From: CAZBMJ01 sp964493205
GTDB taxonomy: Bacteria > Myxococcota > UBA727 > JABDBI01
Length of the DNA stretch: 28,898 nucleotides
NCBI GenBank assembly: GCA_964493205.1
Contig: CAZBMJ010000030.1
Coordinates: 1 to 28,898, forward strand
Direction of reading: 5' to 3'
Each line of letters opens with the position of its first letter. Within the stretch, counting starts at the first letter, position 1. Positions 8,801-17,300 of this stretch are shown here, piece after piece. A program made the translations under genes and the position numbers. The notes under the pieces are model-generated. The model ran no database searches. It was not told the DNA's origin and worked only from the letters and a program-made list of their open reading frames with translations.

Positions 8801-8957
8801 AACTCAAGAAATAGAACTTGTGCCGGGTGTTAATAATATAAGTTTATTAGCAAGAGAAGATGATTATTTTGGGCAGCTACAAAATATTACTGTATTTTAC
8901 GATGATGCTAAAGAATCAATGTTTGTAAAACCTAAAGAAGAAATACCAGCCAAATAA
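5835..8957 (+). CDS. Large PDZ/S41 carboxy-terminal processing peptidase (MXAN_5808-like)
   Basis: A 1040-residue envelope protease. An N-terminal hydrophobic helix (about 14-32) anchors or exports it. Residues ~222-305 form a PDZ domain and ~320-500 an S41 peptidase domain. The catalytic triad expected from CtpB/Prc is present at the right spacing: Ser422 in GSASASE, Lys447 in FGKGSVQ and Gln451. About 500 further residues follow, with Ig/CARDB-like beta segments (for example LKVSIKIKNTSDKP) and SH3-like pieces, far beyond a usual CtpA (~400-450). The length and layout resemble the MXAN_5808-type peptidases of myxobacteria. I chose the ATG at 5835, preceded by AAGGA, over a TTG at 5787 inside the preceding gene. 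It likely trims envelope proteins; the link to lipid transport is from position only. Confidence 0.85.
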   Translation: MKLPFFTNKSKYSRNFLLSLIIIALSYSSLSHLTEVLPKISKSLLFNILPKVGLIVNENYVDPKRIDLSKMLVSMLSTAESKISKLVIKLPKSLQEIAHKQNKNSKSVESVISDSSMSQEPKEQVEKEFVILEMGNSKTSLEYEAPKSIWGLIFFMRDVLNFIEEQIKKQNVTEKSRGSTEPINLEDLEVSITNAMLETLDPHSFYLDSKRAKELTVTTKGEFGGIGIVISVKDGFLTVISPVDNTPASLVGVKAKDKIIQIDDTSAINMDLNDAVNMLRGEPGSKVRITVERENAPKPIELTMKRAIIKVDSVNYSLLNNEIGYLRIKAFQGQTGDDVKAAVLAMKKSSKNKLNGLILDVRDNPGGLLREALSISDLFLDGGEVVSTKGALESSKQVEMASKGQIDANLKIVILTNAGSASASEIIAGALKYRDRAIVIGERTFGKGSVQMLFDFEKDATLKLTVAQYFAPEDRVIQTFGIEPDITLNEVHASKLENMSIFPNLSFREADLDAHLLADKFREEKPLFVLKYLMPESKNEKENYSNNKPDVNVLKKDFNVKLSMEILAAAKNPLRAPMLAEAEKVAKKLSLEEEKKIIEALKKHKIDWSVGSEQTKNKNISYKITDNKSVLGGEKLKVSIKIKNTSDKPLYQVHGITASKTPLFDHREFLFGKLDPNQEIERSLEFEIPKDVVSRKDYFSVEIRDNSLTKIKDINVPLDIVGLKRPRLAHMIFLEDANSLDADGKLQVNEDVNLVLWLKNVGEGKAFEPTVLVRNQSGSKLFLKTGREQSKALLPNEETSMRFSFKVTEPTDAIDFELQIFDSQIRDIWRDKIKLNVSDSKDKTTLANTWLTPSTKSIDLFMLNNNTEEKIASISEGAFLQAIREDDKKYMVKVVDNLIGFVKKTDVKNIAAPKAEQKNSAGAYLVNYNRFPPKIDLKFADNKGFSRDKKGVVVAEISGPAKVNEVLMYLNGKKVLYKQVEKYSGQTKITQEIELVPGVNNISLLAREDDYFGQLQNITVFYDDAKESMFVKPKEEIPAK

Positions 8958-8960
8958 TTA

Positions 8961-9001
8961 TCTTCCCTAGTAGTTATCTAAACGGATAAATAATGGGGAG
9001 A
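8961..9001 (+). promoter_or_regulatory. Hairpin that could hide the ribosome site of the next gene
   Basis: TCTTCCC at 8961-8967 can pair with GGGGAGA at 8995-9001 (one U:G pair), with an inner TTATC/GATAA pairing at 8974-8978 and 8985-8989. The 3' arm is the Shine-Dalgarno sequence of the gene starting at 9006, so the fold would block translation when read through from the peptidase operon. Seen by eye; stability was not computed. Confidence 0.45.
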
Positions 9002-9005
9002 AGTT

Positions 9006-9443
9006 ATGTCATTTACAAAAGTTGTGCTCTTGGTAGCTGCGCTGGCCACAAGTGTTTCCTTTGCAAATCAAGAGGATATTACCTACACGTGTAGCATACA
9101 AAATGCTTCAATTACCACCATATCGGTGGCTTTTGAGCGAGACTCAGGCTGGGGAGCAGGCTGGGATTGGGATACGCAGCCTGCCCCTTCATTTACCTCA
9201 TCAGCTACCATAACTATTTCAGGAATGGAACAAAGTGGAAGAGTAGAAGGAATATTATTCGGTGGTTATACGAGGTTAGCAGGCTATGCACAAATTATTA
9301 TCATGACGCAAAATCAAGGAATTCTCACACTATCGCTGATGGAAGATCCGCAAATCAGATCTGCTTTTGGACATGGGGTTTATAAGGGTAGCGAGGAATT
9401 AATTCTATCCTGCACGATTTCAGTTTCAGAAAGAAATAATTAA
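9006..9443 (+). CDS. Small exported protein of unknown function
   Basis: A 145-residue protein with a clear Sec signal peptide (VVLLVAALATSVSFA, cleavage probably after Ala20). The mature chain looks all-beta, with alternating hydrophobic strands, an aromatic/Gly patch (GWGAGWDWDTQPAP) and two Cys (in YTCSIQ and LSCTIS) near its ends that could form a disulphide. The start is backed by GGGGAG five bases upstream. Base composition is less AT-rich than in the surrounding accessory genes. No family is recognised; a periplasmic beta-sandwich is a reasonable guess from the strand pattern. Confidence 0.7.
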   Translation: MSFTKVVLLVAALATSVSFANQEDITYTCSIQNASITTISVAFERDSGWGAGWDWDTQPAPSFTSSATITISGMEQSGRVEGILFGGYTRLAGYAQIIIMTQNQGILTLSLMEDPQIRSAFGHGVYKGSEELILSCTISVSERNN

Positions 9444-9493
9444 CCTATTTTCACCTATTACCTATTTTATTAAAATTCATACTCCCGTATATG

Positions 9494-9507
9494 TCTTGTG
9501 GACAAGA
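9494..9507 (+). promoter_or_regulatory. Dyad upstream of recA, candidate SOS operator
   Basis: TCTTGT-GG-ACAAGA is a perfect six-base inverted repeat with a two-base spacer, ending just before the AGGAG ribosome site of recA. Its position suits a LexA-type operator or a small mRNA hairpin. It matches none of the classical LexA boxes that I know exactly, so the regulator is unproven. Confidence 0.4.
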
Positions 9508-9522
9508 TCTTAGGAGTAATTT

Positions 9523-10608
9523 ATGAATGCAAAAATAGAAAGTATTAATAGTGAAAAATCAGAAAAACAAAAAAGCTTAGCCTTAGCTGTACAAAATATT
9601 GAAAAACAATTTGGTAAAGGCTCAATTATGCGCCTTGGTAATGAAGAAACCCTCATGTCTGATATCGACGTAACCTCCACAGGTTCGTTGGGTATTGATA
9701 TTGCTTTGGGTATTGGAGGCTTTCCTAAAGGTCGTATTATTGAAATTTATGGTCCAGAATCAAGCGGAAAAACTACTCTTACTCTTCATGCTATTGCTGA
9801 AGTGCAAAAGCGCGGTGGTGTAGCAGCATTTGTGGATGCAGAGCATGCGCTTGATGTGGAATACGCACGAAAACTTGGTGTAAGAACTGATGACTTATTA
9901 ATTTCACAGCCTGATACAGGTGAACAAGCCTTAGAAATAGCTGATATGCTTGTAAGATCAGGCGCACTAGATTTAGTAATCGTGGATTCTGTTGCAGCAT
10001 TGGTACCAAAAGCAGAGATAGAAGGCGAAATGGGCGATTCTCATATGGGCCTGCAAGCAAGGCTTATGAGCCAAGCTTTGAGAAAACTTACCGGTACTAT
10101 TTCAAAAAGTAAAACAACTATTATTTTTATTAACCAACTTCGAATGAAAATAGGCGTTATGTTTGGTAGCCCAGAAACGACTACAGGCGGTAATGCTTTA
10201 AAATTCTATGCTTCTATGCGTATTGATATTAGACGTATTGGGTCTATTAAGCAAGGTGAAGATGTTGTTGGTAATAGGACTAAGGTAAAAATAGCTAAAA
10301 ATAAGCTTGCACCTCCATTTAAAGAAGTGGAATTCGATATTTATTATGGCCAAGGAATTGTTAGAGAAACAGAATTGCTTGATTTGGGCGTAAAATGTGA
10401 ATTTATCGATAAAAGTGGCTCTTGGTTTAGCTATAAAGGCGAAAAAATGGGCCAAGGCAGAGAAAATGTCTGCCAATACCTAAAAGATAATCCTTCAAAA
10501 CTTATGGAGCTAGAAGAGAAAATTAGAGCTCATTATGGTCTAGCAGGTTCTAATTCACAAAAATCTTTTAGTGATGCAACTAAAGTATCTGCAGTTAAAG
10601 CAGCGTAA
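9523..10608 (+). CDS. recA: Recombinase RecA
   Basis: A 361-residue RecA of normal length. Walker A is GPESSGKT (77-84), Walker B LVIVDSVAAL (151-160), and the DNA-binding L2 loop NQLRMKIGVMFGSPETTTGG lies at about 204-223. RecA forms filaments on single-stranded DNA for strand exchange and triggers LexA self-cleavage in the SOS response. The ATG follows AGGAG. The C-terminal tail ends in KVSAVKAA and is less acidic than in E. coli. The gene stands alone, with a dyad at its front and a strong terminator 14 bases after its stop, so it is probably monocistronic. Confidence 0.98.
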   Translation: MNAKIESINSEKSEKQKSLALAVQNIEKQFGKGSIMRLGNEETLMSDIDVTSTGSLGIDIALGIGGFPKGRIIEIYGPESSGKTTLTLHAIAEVQKRGGVAAFVDAEHALDVEYARKLGVRTDDLLISQPDTGEQALEIADMLVRSGALDLVIVDSVAALVPKAEIEGEMGDSHMGLQARLMSQALRKLTGTISKSKTTIIFINQLRMKIGVMFGSPETTTGGNALKFYASMRIDIRRIGSIKQGEDVVGNRTKVKIAKNKLAPPFKEVEFDIYYGQGIVRETELLDLGVKCEFIDKSGSWFSYKGEKMGQGRENVCQYLKDNPSKLMELEEKIRAHYGLAGSNSQKSFSDATKVSAVKAA

Positions 10609-10621
10609 TTATTGCTTTTTT

Positions 10622-10660
10622 AATCACCCAAAACAAAATTTTTGGGTGATTGTTATTTTA
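10622..10660 (+). terminator. Intrinsic terminator after recA
   Basis: AATCACCCAAAA (10622-10633) and TTTTGGGTGATT (10640-10651) form a perfect 12-bp stem with a six-base loop, followed by a T-rich stretch (GTTATTTTA). This is a textbook rho-independent terminator and closes the recA transcript. Confidence 0.9.
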
Positions 10661-10707
10661 TATATAAATGTTATATCTATATTGTAATAATTATTAGGTT
10701 TAAAATA

Positions 10708-11667
10708 ATGAAAGTATTTTTTTATATGTATTTATTTTTAGTGATAAGTTCTTGCTTTGAACCATCAGATAGTAAAAAAACAACTTGTTTTGAGTTTAGT
10801 GGGAGCGAAGATGAATGTAGTAGTATTTCAAGAAAAAATGGTTTAGAGTGCAAATATTATAAAAATACTTGTAAAGAAGCAAGTTATTTTGCACACTATG
10901 GTTGTAGAATTTTTGATGAAAATGAGAATGATTGTGAAAATATATCGAATCAATTTGGCTTATTAGATTGTAAATATTATAATGGTGAATGCAGATCTAA
11001 ACATTCATGCGTAGTATTTAATAAAAGCAAAACTGAATGTAATGATGGATCAAAAAAGTATAATATAGTCTGTAAATTCTATAAGAACAGTTGTCTGGAG
11101 TTAAAACAGGCAAAATTTGCAAAAAAAAAGTACACTTGTTCTTCTTTTAAAAAAGAAAATAAATGTAATAATGCTATAAAAACAGACACTCTTAATTGTG
11201 AGTATTATAATGGTGAATGCTATGCAAAATATTATGTTACTCAGTTGAAAGCGGAACAAAAAGAAGCTGAAGCTAGACGAAAAGAGCAGGAAGAAAATAG
11301 CAGGCAAAAATCTCAAGCTCGATATAAACAACAAGAGGCTTATACTCAGCAACAAAATGAGCATAATAGACAGCAACGACAATATGCTGAAGCAACCCGT
11401 AAGCAAGCAGAAGAAAATAAAAGGCGAAAAGCTGAATCTGAAAAACGACAAAAAGAACAATATGAAGCAGCTCGTAATGGGGCAGAGCAATCGAATAAAT
11501 ATTGTTTAGATATAAGAAAGCAATATGGACAAATTTACAAAAAAATGGCTTTAAAGCTTCATCCTGATAAAGTTTGTTGTAGCAAACAAGAGCCTTCAGA
11601 GGCTAAAAAATGTTATCAAGAAGCTACAGCAGAGTTTCAAAAAGCATCTAAATGCTACGGTAGATAA
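10708..11667 (+). CDS. Lipoprotein with Cys-rich repeats, coiled coil and C-terminal J-domain-like module
   Basis: A 319-residue protein from the ATG at 10708; an upstream in-frame start at 10642 lies in the recA terminator and is rejected. The signal peptide ends in a lipobox-like VISSC. Then come four repeats of about 35 residues with four Cys each, ending in C-[KE]-[YF]-Y-[KN]-x-x-C (CKYYKNTC, CKYYNGEC, CKFYKNSC, CEYYNGEC). A strongly charged Gln/Glu/Lys/Arg coiled coil follows (~190-265). The C-terminus contains YKKMALKLHPDK with the J-domain HPD at 285-287 and a following helix, so helices II and III of a J-domain are recognisable; helices I and IV are weak or missing. J-domains stimulate DnaK, but a lipoprotein would sit outside the cytoplasm. 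Function unknown; extra Cys pairs flank the HPD. Confidence 0.75.
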   Translation: MKVFFYMYLFLVISSCFEPSDSKKTTCFEFSGSEDECSSISRKNGLECKYYKNTCKEASYFAHYGCRIFDENENDCENISNQFGLLDCKYYNGECRSKHSCVVFNKSKTECNDGSKKYNIVCKFYKNSCLELKQAKFAKKKYTCSSFKKENKCNNAIKTDTLNCEYYNGECYAKYYVTQLKAEQKEAEARRKEQEENSRQKSQARYKQQEAYTQQQNEHNRQQRQYAEATRKQAEENKRRKAESEKRQKEQYEAARNGAEQSNKYCLDIRKQYGQIYKKMALKLHPDKVCCSKQEPSEAKKCYQEATAEFQKASKCYGR

Positions 11668-11827
11668 GAACTTACTTTTCTTTTAACCCCAAATTTAATC
11701 AATTTTTTAATGATAATTACCCAGGGCCTATGCATGAAAAAATTAAAACCAGCCCTCCTATTTACTTACTAAATAATTATATTTATAAAGAAATAATATA
11801 AATTAATCTCATTAATTAGGTGTAAAT

Positions 11828-13987
11828 ATGCAATATAAAAAATCTTATGTTTTATTTCTATGGTGTATTAGCTATTCTCTTTTTTCTTTCAATGATCTAG
11901 TAGAAAATATAAATAAAAATGATATAGATAGTATTCAATTTTTTTTAGATTCTACCAGCGAAGATAATATAAAAAAAGCTTTTAAAACCAAAGAAAAAGT
12001 GTCTGGCAACACACCAATGCTTATTGCCGCTAATAAAAATCATTTAAATATAGTAAAATTATTTTTAGAAAAGCAGGGACAAACAGGTATTAATATAAAT
12101 GAGTCCAATAAAAATAATGATACTCTTTTGCATATAATATGTAGAAATAATGTTTGTAAAGTATCTAAAAATAACAGTATTCATGACTTGAATAATGATC
12201 AAGATATTAATATTTTGTCTGATTCTGATGAAAGTTACACAGATAGCCTTTTAGGTAAGAGAACAAGAAATGAAAATAATCTTCAAATAGATATTGTAAA
12301 AAACATATTAAATCATCAGCATTTAAATTTAAAAAATATACAAAATTTACAAAAAAATACTCCATTATCATTCACTATTATTAATAATAACAATGATGCA
12401 TTCGATCTATTTATTATTCCCATAAAAGAAATGATAAAAAATAATGATATAAATAATAATGAATTGTTAGATCTATTAAAAACATCTATAGAGAGCTCTC
12501 ATAAAAAATCTTTTAAATTATTTATTAAAAAGATTAGTGATTTGAATAATCGTTCACAAGAATTTTTAAAATTAGCAATAAATAATTTAAATATACAAAA
12601 AAAAGACAGCTTTGATGTTTATAAAGAAATTATTAATAGTAATAAAATAAAAATAACTTTAAGTGAAAAAATAAATCTTTTCAGTTATTTAAATAAACTT
12701 GATATAGAAACATCAAATAAAGCATATAAAATAGCTAAAAAATGCATTGAGAGTAGTTTAAATTTAGTAGATAGAAAAGATAAAAATTATTATGAAAATA
12801 TTTACGAATTTATAAGTTTATCTGCAAAGTTAAATAAGCGTAAAAAAGCTTATAAAATTGCTGCTAACTATTTGACTGATTATGAAAATAGTAATAAAAT
12901 AAATAATAAAAATTTAATAAAAAAAATTAAAAATATTATTCAAATATTAAATAATGAAGATAAACATCTAATTAAGTGCAGGAATAAAGTCTTACAACAT
13001 TTATCATATTTAATCTTTAATCAATCACCGTTAAACATGCTAGATATAGATTATTTATTTGACTTAAATATAAATGCAGAAGAACTTGAAGTTATTGCTA
13101 AAAATATTATAAAAAGTTGTAATTTTGCGGATATTTTTAAACATATAGACCGCGTTGGTAATTTTGACAATAATGTAAAAAATATTAATATGGCTAATGT
13201 TAATAAAATAATATTTGAAAACAAAAAAGATTTCCAAACTGAAAATGTGATAAATTTTTATATTAATCAGTTACAATATAACTGTTTATCTTCTAAAATT
13301 AATTCATATTTTATTAATTATATAAACTCTTCAGAGAAACTTGCAGGATTTATTTTTGCCATAGCTTCAATGATAAAATCGATTGAATTATCTGAAGATA
13401 ATTATAAAATATGGGAAAAAATCTTGCTCAATAATAAATCAACTATATATGAAAAAAATATTGAACCTAACAAATTTTCTTTTCTTCCTAGTAATGTCTC
13501 TTGCTATGAATTTTTAATTATTTTATTGAATAATACAACTAATAATAAAAATATCCTGCAAAAAATTAAGACTTCTATTGATTCTATGGAAAACAGTAAT
13601 GATAAAATTGATAGTGTGGATGAAATAGAAGTTATTAACAGCGTAGAAGAAATAAATACTGTTGAAGAATCAATGCAAAATATATTACTAAGTTTAAATA
13701 ATAATAATAATATTAGCAGTATTCAACAAAGATTTGAAAACTTAATTTCAGCTAAAAATAATATAGAAATTGCTGATATGATAAATAATCAGCTTATAAA
13801 TAATTCTAATATTTTAGATATATTAATTGTTCATTATGATATGGCTAAAGCTAATGATAGCTCACCAGAAAATATTGATAATATCAAGAAATTTATTAAG
13901 CGTTTAATAAATTTAAATGGTAAACCAAAATTTGCTGCAAACTCTTCATCTTATTTAGAGATATTAAATAAAAAAGATGATATTTGA
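11828..13987 (+). CDS. Exported ankyrin-repeat protein
   Basis: A 719-residue, extremely Asn/Lys/Ile-rich protein. The first ~20 residues are a signal peptide. Ankyrin-like repeats follow: a degenerate one at ~22-50, a good one at ~59-84 (SGNTPMLIAANKNHLNIVKL), one starting ~97 (NDTLLHIICRNN) and another around 175-200 (KNTPLSFTIINNNNDAF). The remaining ~500 residues are predicted helical by composition and carry no motif I know. AGGTG precedes the ATG. Ankyrin repeats bind proteins and are frequent in secreted factors of intracellular bacteria; combined with a signal peptide this makes an effector or surface role plausible. Its AT bias is stronger than in the neighbouring core genes. Confidence 0.75.
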   Translation: MQYKKSYVLFLWCISYSLFSFNDLVENINKNDIDSIQFFLDSTSEDNIKKAFKTKEKVSGNTPMLIAANKNHLNIVKLFLEKQGQTGININESNKNNDTLLHIICRNNVCKVSKNNSIHDLNNDQDINILSDSDESYTDSLLGKRTRNENNLQIDIVKNILNHQHLNLKNIQNLQKNTPLSFTIINNNNDAFDLFIIPIKEMIKNNDINNNELLDLLKTSIESSHKKSFKLFIKKISDLNNRSQEFLKLAINNLNIQKKDSFDVYKEIINSNKIKITLSEKINLFSYLNKLDIETSNKAYKIAKKCIESSLNLVDRKDKNYYENIYEFISLSAKLNKRKKAYKIAANYLTDYENSNKINNKNLIKKIKNIIQILNNEDKHLIKCRNKVLQHLSYLIFNQSPLNMLDIDYLFDLNINAEELEVIAKNIIKSCNFADIFKHIDRVGNFDNNVKNINMANVNKIIFENKKDFQTENVINFYINQLQYNCLSSKINSYFINYINSSEKLAGFIFAIASMIKSIELSEDNYKIWEKILLNNKSTIYEKNIEPNKFSFLPSNVSCYEFLIILLNNTTNNKNILQKIKTSIDSMENSNDKIDSVDEIEVINSVEEINTVEESMQNILLSLNNNNNISSIQQRFENLISAKNNIEIADMINNQLINNSNILDILIVHYDMAKANDSSPENIDNIKKFIKRLINLNGKPKFAANSSSYLEILNKKDDI

Positions 13988-14396
13988 TCGTAATTTTTGT
14001 ACTATAATCATCTGAAAACATAAGCCATAAAGCAATCATGAATCTCGTGTTGCATTGCTTTATGGCTGAGTGTATATCCCTGAATTATTTTTAGATTTTC
14101 TCTATAAGTTATTGCCGAAGTTGACAGCATCACAGCGTGATGGTTTTGGAAATAGAAAAGTCAAAAATGCAACAGAAAGTTACTTATTAATTTAATAAAT
14201 ATATTTTTGCCTACACTCACTTTAATAATAATAAATTATATCTTTATATTGGTTACTGTATTTATTTATGATAAATATTTTAGTTTTTATATAACATACA
14301 TCAAAATAGTCGCGTTTAAGTTTTAGTAGAATTCTATGGGGTAGGAGCTTTTAAAATTTGATACTTGTAATATCGTTATGCTGTTAATCTATTAAA
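13988..14396. other. 409-base intergenic region before the 2-oxoglutarate dehydrogenase gene
   Basis: Holds a strong 14-bp hairpin (listed separately), a small CATCAC/GTGATG dyad at 14128-14142, and a Shine-Dalgarno-like GGGGTAGGAG at 14338-14347. The latter is followed only by a nine-codon frame from TTG 14358 (stop at 14385), which could be a leader peptide or chance. A TAGAAT at 14327-14332 might be a -10 box, without a convincing -35. No longer coding frame or RNA gene was recognised. Confidence 0.5.
14023..14067. terminator. Long hairpin after the ankyrin gene
   Basis: AGCCATAAAGCAAT (14023-14036) and ATTGCTTTATGGCT (14054-14067) are perfect 14-base inverted repeats around a 17-base loop. 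It lies 36 bases after the ankyrin gene's stop. There is no T-run directly after the stem, so it may be a terminator, an mRNA-stabilising stem or a protein site. Confidence 0.55.
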
Positions 14397-17300
14397 ATGG
14401 TTAGAGAAATGCAAGTGCAACAAAAAAATGTTAAGGAAAAAACCGTGACCGAAGTTAAAAAAGTTGATGGATTTGGACTAAATGATAGTTATGTAGAGAT
14501 GTTGCGTTCTTTGTGGTTAAAAAACCCTACAAGCGTTGCTCTTGAATGGCAAGAATATTTTTTAAAAGACACTCCCTCCTATACCCCAGCTGTTAAAATA
14601 GTAGAACAAAAGCCTATAGAGCTTCCTATAAAAGATAATATTGTACCTCTGATTGGTATACAAAAAAAGATCGCCCAAAACATGACAGAAAGTATTTTGG
14701 TGCCAACAGCAACTTCTAGCAGACAAATTCCTGTAAAAATTTTAGAAGAAAATAGAGCTTTAATTAATGAGTTTTTAGAATCAAAAAATTATTCAAAATG
14801 CTCTTTTACTCATATTATTGCCTATTTCATTGTCAAAGCTTCTATAAAATATTCTTGTATTAATAATTCTTACAGTGAAGAATATGGTCCCACAAGAATA
14901 GAAAAAAAAGATATCAACTTAGGGATCGCTATAGATTTGCAAGGTAAAGATGGCCTTAGAAACTTAGTAGTTCCTAGTATTAAGTCAGCCCAAAATTTAA
15001 GCTTTAAGGAATTTTTTAACGAATATAATAATTTAGTGAGCTTAGCTCATGGGCAAAAACTAGAACCAAAACATTTTATCGGTACTAGTATAACGTTGAC
15101 TAACCCAGGAACTTTGGGGACAATTTCATCAAATCCAAGATTAATGAAAGGGCAAGGGGCTATAATTGCTACGGGTGCTATTGCTTATCCCGCCCAATAC
15201 GAAGCTTCTAATTTAGAGCTGTTACAAGAGTTAGGTGTGGGCAAGATTATGACAGTTTCTTGCACTTATGACCATCGAATAATTCAAGGTGCAGAATCAG
15301 GTAGATTTTTAGCTTATTTACATGAGCTTCTAAATGGAGAGCATGAGTCTTATGAAGAAATATTTAATTCTTTTGGTATTTCTTATAGACCATATAATTT
15401 AAAATCAGAGCAAAGCTTATTAAAAAATAATGAGAACACTAACAAGGAAGCTCAAGTAGTTCAGCTAATAAATGCCTATAGAACCAGAGGCCATTTGCTG
15501 GCTAATTGTGACCCATTATCTTCTTCTAAAAAAGAAGTTTTTGAACTTGATCTACATTATTATGGCCTAAGTATTTGGGATTTAGATAAAAAATTTAATG
15601 CTGTAAGTCTTAGAGAGACTCTAAAAATTTTACGAAATAGCTACTGCAATACTATGTCCGTAGAATACATGTTTATTGATGATTTAGCTAGGCGAGAATG
15701 GCTTTGCTTAAATCTAGAAAAACCCTCAAAAAACATTTTATTAGAAGAAAAAAAGCAAATTTTAAAAGATATATTAAAAGCTGAAGGGTTTGAACAATTT
15801 TTACATAAGCGCTATGTGGGATATAAACGCTTCAGTCTTGAGGGAGCTGAAACCCTTATTACTATGCTGCGTGAACTTTTAGATAATGCAGCTATAAACT
15901 CTTTTAAAGAAGTTCTAATAGGCATGGCGCATAGAGGGCGCTTAAATGTTTTAGCAAACATTTTGCAAAAACCCTATGAAGCTATATTTGCTGAATTTGA
16001 AGACTTATTTGCTGATACCCAAAGAAGTGGAGACGTAAAATATCACCTAGGGGCAAAAGGGATTCATAAGTTTAAAGATTTAGCCTTAAGTATGGAACTA
16101 GGGTTTAATCCATCTCATTTAGAAGCCATAAATCCTGTATTAGAAGGCATGGTGAGAGCCAAACAAGATTTATCGGGTGATTATGAAAAAACACAAGTTT
16201 TTGCTGTTTTGATACATGGTGATGGCGCATTTGCTGGACAAGGTGTAGTATATGAAACCTTGCAAATGAGTAATTTGGCTGGCTATAGCACGGGTGGAAG
16301 TATTCACATAGTTATCAATAATCAAATAGGTTATACTGCTGATCCAAGTAAAGCTAGAAGTTCCCAAAATTGTACAGATATCGCTAAATTTTTATCAGCA
16401 CCTATATTTAGGGTGAATGCTGATGATCCTGAGAGCTGTATTAATGCCTTAAGATTAGCTTTTGAATATAAAATTAAATTTAAAAGTGATGTAGTTATAG
16501 ATTTAGTAGCTTATCGTCGTTATGGCCATAACGAAGGCGATGAACCCAGTTTTACTCAACCAGTTTTGTATCAAACTATTAAAGAACATCCAAGTGTTAC
16601 TGCTGTGTATGCCGATAATTTATTGCGCCAGGCTTTAATAAATCAAGATGAAGTAGCAGCGATAAAAACTTATTATCATGATATGTTTGATACCGCTTAT
16701 AATACCTTAAAAGAGAAAGGTAGTGATGGTTTTAGCAAAGATTATGTTATACAAAATGCTGATAGTTTTGCCTTAGTAGAGCAGGCTAGCACTAGTGTAT
16801 CACAAGCACTTCTTTTGGAGATAACCACGCAAAGTACTAAAATTAAAGATGATTTTAGTATTAATCATAAAGTTGAAGAAATTATTATTGATAAGCGAAA
16901 AAATATGGTTTTTAATAATAATCCTAAAATTGATTTTGGGGCAGCTGAAATTTTGGTCTATGGAAGCTTATTAAAAGAAGGTGTATCCGTTAGGATAAGT
17001 GGCCAAGATTGTGGGCGAGGTACTTTTGCTCATCGTCATGCAGTTTTATATGACATCAAGACATCACAAGCCTACATACCACTTAAAAATTTAGAAACTA
17101 ATAATGCTACTTTTGAAATATATGATTCTTTATTAAGTGAAGAAGCAGTTTTAGGTTTTGAGTATGGTTATAGTGTTGCTCATCCAAAAAGCTTAGTTAT
17201 TTGGGAAGCCCAATTTGGAGATTTTTTTAATGGTGCACAAATACAAATAGATCAATTTATTGCTTCCAGTGAACAAAAATGGAATCAAAAAAGTAGATTA

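Noticed and set aside
9167..9385. Second plus-strand frame inside the 9006 gene
   Set aside because: It lacks a ribosome site and signal peptide, while the 145-residue frame has both.
10642..10707. Upstream start of the Cys-rich lipoprotein
   Set aside because: It falls inside the recA terminator stem, and the extension would put a second hydrophobic stretch before a normal lipoprotein signal that begins at 10708.
11101..11490. Minus-strand 129-residue hydrophobic frame
   Set aside because: It is the antisense shadow of the charged coiled coil of the J-like lipoprotein; Lys/Glu/Gln codons read as Phe/Leu/Ser/Ile on the other strand.
11730..11801. 23-codon frame starting ATG CAT GAA in the gap before the ankyrin gene
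   Set aside because: A purine stretch precedes it, but it is too short and AT-biased to separate from chance, with no recognisable product.
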